Positions 6,258 through 7,089 of a stretch of 7,089 nt of DNA are shown in pieces. This DNA is from Actinomycetes bacterium (GTDB taxonomy: Bacteria; Actinomycetota; Acidimicrobiia; Acidimicrobiales; Acidimicrobiaceae). How positions within the stretch are numbered: position 1 is the first letter of the stretch; each line of letters begins with the position of its first letter. A model generated the notes under the pieces. The model had not been told where the DNA came from, did no database searches, and saw only the letters and a program-made list of their open reading frames with translations. Location: contig JAJYFX010000091.1 in NCBI GenBank assembly GCA_021785315.1, forward strand, positions 1-7,089, given 5' to 3'. The position numbers were made by a program, and so were the translations under genes.

Positions 6258-6258
6258 T

Positions 6259-6969
6259 TTGTCGTCAGTTATTGAGAAGCTCGGATTGGCAGTCCAGCGG
6301 TCAGTGTGGACCAAAAGAGCTGAGACATGGGACCATTCAGATAATCCAGGTTTGGGAAAGGTTATCGAAGCCGTAATCGCCAAAGCGAATTCATCTTCAG
6401 AATATGAAGTCCTCGACCTGGGGTGCGGATCTGGTCAGCTTGCTCTTCCAGTTTCAATGATGGCCAAGTCAGTGATTGGCGTAGACATATCTCCCCGGAT
6501 GATCGAACTTCTGAAGTCCAAATTGACTCAAAAAGGGATCGAAAATGTCCAGACTATGACGGCGTCAATTCAGGAACTCAATTTTGCAGAGGGATCCTTT
6601 GATCTAATCCTGTCCAATTACGCACTTCATCACTTGGGTGACGATCAAAAGCAATGGGTAGTCAACCAGGGATTTCATTGGTTGAAACCCAATGGCCGAA
6701 TGGTATTTGGAGACATGATGTTCGGTCGTGGCGGCGAGAAGCAAGACCGGGAGATAATTCTTTCCAAGGTATCAGTCCTGCTAAAAAAAGGCCCTGGTGG
6801 ATGGTGGAGAATTGTCAAGAATTCCGCCAGATACCTTGCAAGAGTTCAGGAAAAGCCAATTTCGAGACAAGCATGGGTTCGCCTTTTCGAGCAAGCAGGT
6901 TTCATTGATATCGGATCCGATACCGTGGTTGCTGAAGCTGGAATCGTTTTTGGCAGCAGACCCAGCTAG
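6259..6969 (+). CDS. Class I SAM-dependent methyltransferase
   Basis: Soluble Rossmann-fold methyltransferase of the Methyltransf_11/25 type, likely acting on a small molecule; the substrate is unknown. Visible in the 236 residues: motif I, VLDLGCGSGQ at 51-60, for the SAM methionine part; the acidic Asp76 in VIGVDIS, expected to bind the ribose hydroxyls; motif IV, FDLILSNYALHHL at 114-126; a post-motif strand with LKPNGRMVF at 142-150; and a C-terminal WVRLFEQAGF at 206-215 typical of this fold. The N-terminal WTKRAETWDHSDNPGL (17-32) forms a cap segment. Between 156 and 200 lies a basic, Trp-containing insert that may shape the substrate site. It starts at TTG with a strong ribosome binding site and stands alone after about 410 gene-free bases, downstream of two exporters. 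GC looks slightly lower than in dxs by eye. Confidence 0.9.
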   Translation: MSSVIEKLGLAVQRSVWTKRAETWDHSDNPGLGKVIEAVIAKANSSSEYEVLDLGCGSGQLALPVSMMAKSVIGVDISPRMIELLKSKLTQKGIENVQTMTASIQELNFAEGSFDLILSNYALHHLGDDQKQWVVNQGFHWLKPNGRMVFGDMMFGRGGEKQDREIILSKVSVLLKKGPGGWWRIVKNSARYLARVQEKPISRQAWVRLFEQAGFIDIGSDTVVAEAGIVFGSRPS

Positions 6970-7089
6970 TTCTGCTCGGGTTACTCGCCGGTTTGCTTCA
7001 TAATTTATCGAGGTATCTCCAGTATTTTGCATAGTCTTGCCCAAATAATCAGCTATCCTTATCAAAGCAGGTCATGCTGTATTTTGTTG
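6970..7089. other. Right-end stretch, nothing recognisable
   Basis: AT-rich sequence after the methyltransferase stop with no clear terminator hairpin, RNA gene or start of a further gene on either strand. A minus-strand frame entering from 7065 mostly overlaps the methyltransferase antisense and has no coding signature. Confidence 0.4.

Larger units (their letters stand above)
5847..6258. other. About 410-base stretch without a convincing gene
   Basis: No frame on either strand encodes a recognisable protein. The open frames crossing it (for example 5955-6164 from a TTG) lack a ribosome binding site and any familiar motif. I see no tRNA or known RNA fold. It does hold a post-stop motif copy at each side, a 10-base direct repeat, a promoter-like pair, and a two-part hairpin (each listed separately). 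It may be a long regulatory leader for the methyltransferase, an undescribed small RNA, or the eroded remains of a gene. Confidence 0.5.

Noticed and set aside
6781..7065. 94-residue minus-strand frame at the right end
   Set aside because: It starts at TTG without a convincing ribosome binding site and is mostly antisense to the methyltransferase.
1..7089. Mobile element, phage, CRISPR or toxin-antitoxin signals
   Set aside because: No transposase, integrase, terminal inverted repeats, regularly spaced repeats or small paired genes were seen anywhere in the window.

Overview
The window most resembles a bacterial chromosome of moderate GC content (roughly half, judged by eye), probably from an actinobacterial lineage. 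The best clue is the DXS protein. Its NDNGRSYAPT stretch, ITAAMPAPTGL segment, AIYSTFIARAFDQ segment and RFPK signature read like mycobacterial-type DXS rather than the proteobacterial type. TTG start codons for two genes and the moderate GC would fit a lineage such as the Acidimicrobiia, but that placement is an inference and could be wrong.

Layout from left to right: (1) a 92-base leader with no recognisable gene; (2) dxs, plus strand, a somewhat divergent 1-deoxy-D-xylulose-5-phosphate synthase; (3) a 35-base convergent gap, then a minus-strand SRAP-domain gene (HMCES/YedK family) for abasic-site DNA-protein crosslinking; (4) an AT-rich divergent promoter region with a perfect TTTTATAAAA palindrome; (5) a plus-strand 14-TM DHA2-type (EmrB/QacA) drug exporter; (6) a 111-135 base gap with a GC-rich hairpin; (7) a plus-strand 12-TM exporter of the EntS/MFS_3 type that has no ATG start; (8) about 410 bases with no convincing gene, holding a 10-base direct repeat, a promoter-like box and a hairpin; (9) a plus-strand class I SAM methyltransferase with a TTG start and a strong ribosome binding site; (10) about 120 bases with nothing recognisable.

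How the genes may work together: dxs makes the entry metabolite of the MEP isoprenoid pathway. SRAP is a housekeeping genome-maintenance protein. Two dissimilar exporters followed by a small-molecule-type methyltransferase could form a detoxification or export neighbourhood, but no biosynthetic core enzyme or recognisable regulator is present to prove it. I see no CRISPR array, transposase, phage gene, tRNA or rRNA. I do not see a clearly new multi-gene system. The points most worth a second look are the altered DXS signatures, a CGGAAYGTT motif that recurs just after stop codons, the 410-base gene-free stretch, and the unusual start of the second exporter.
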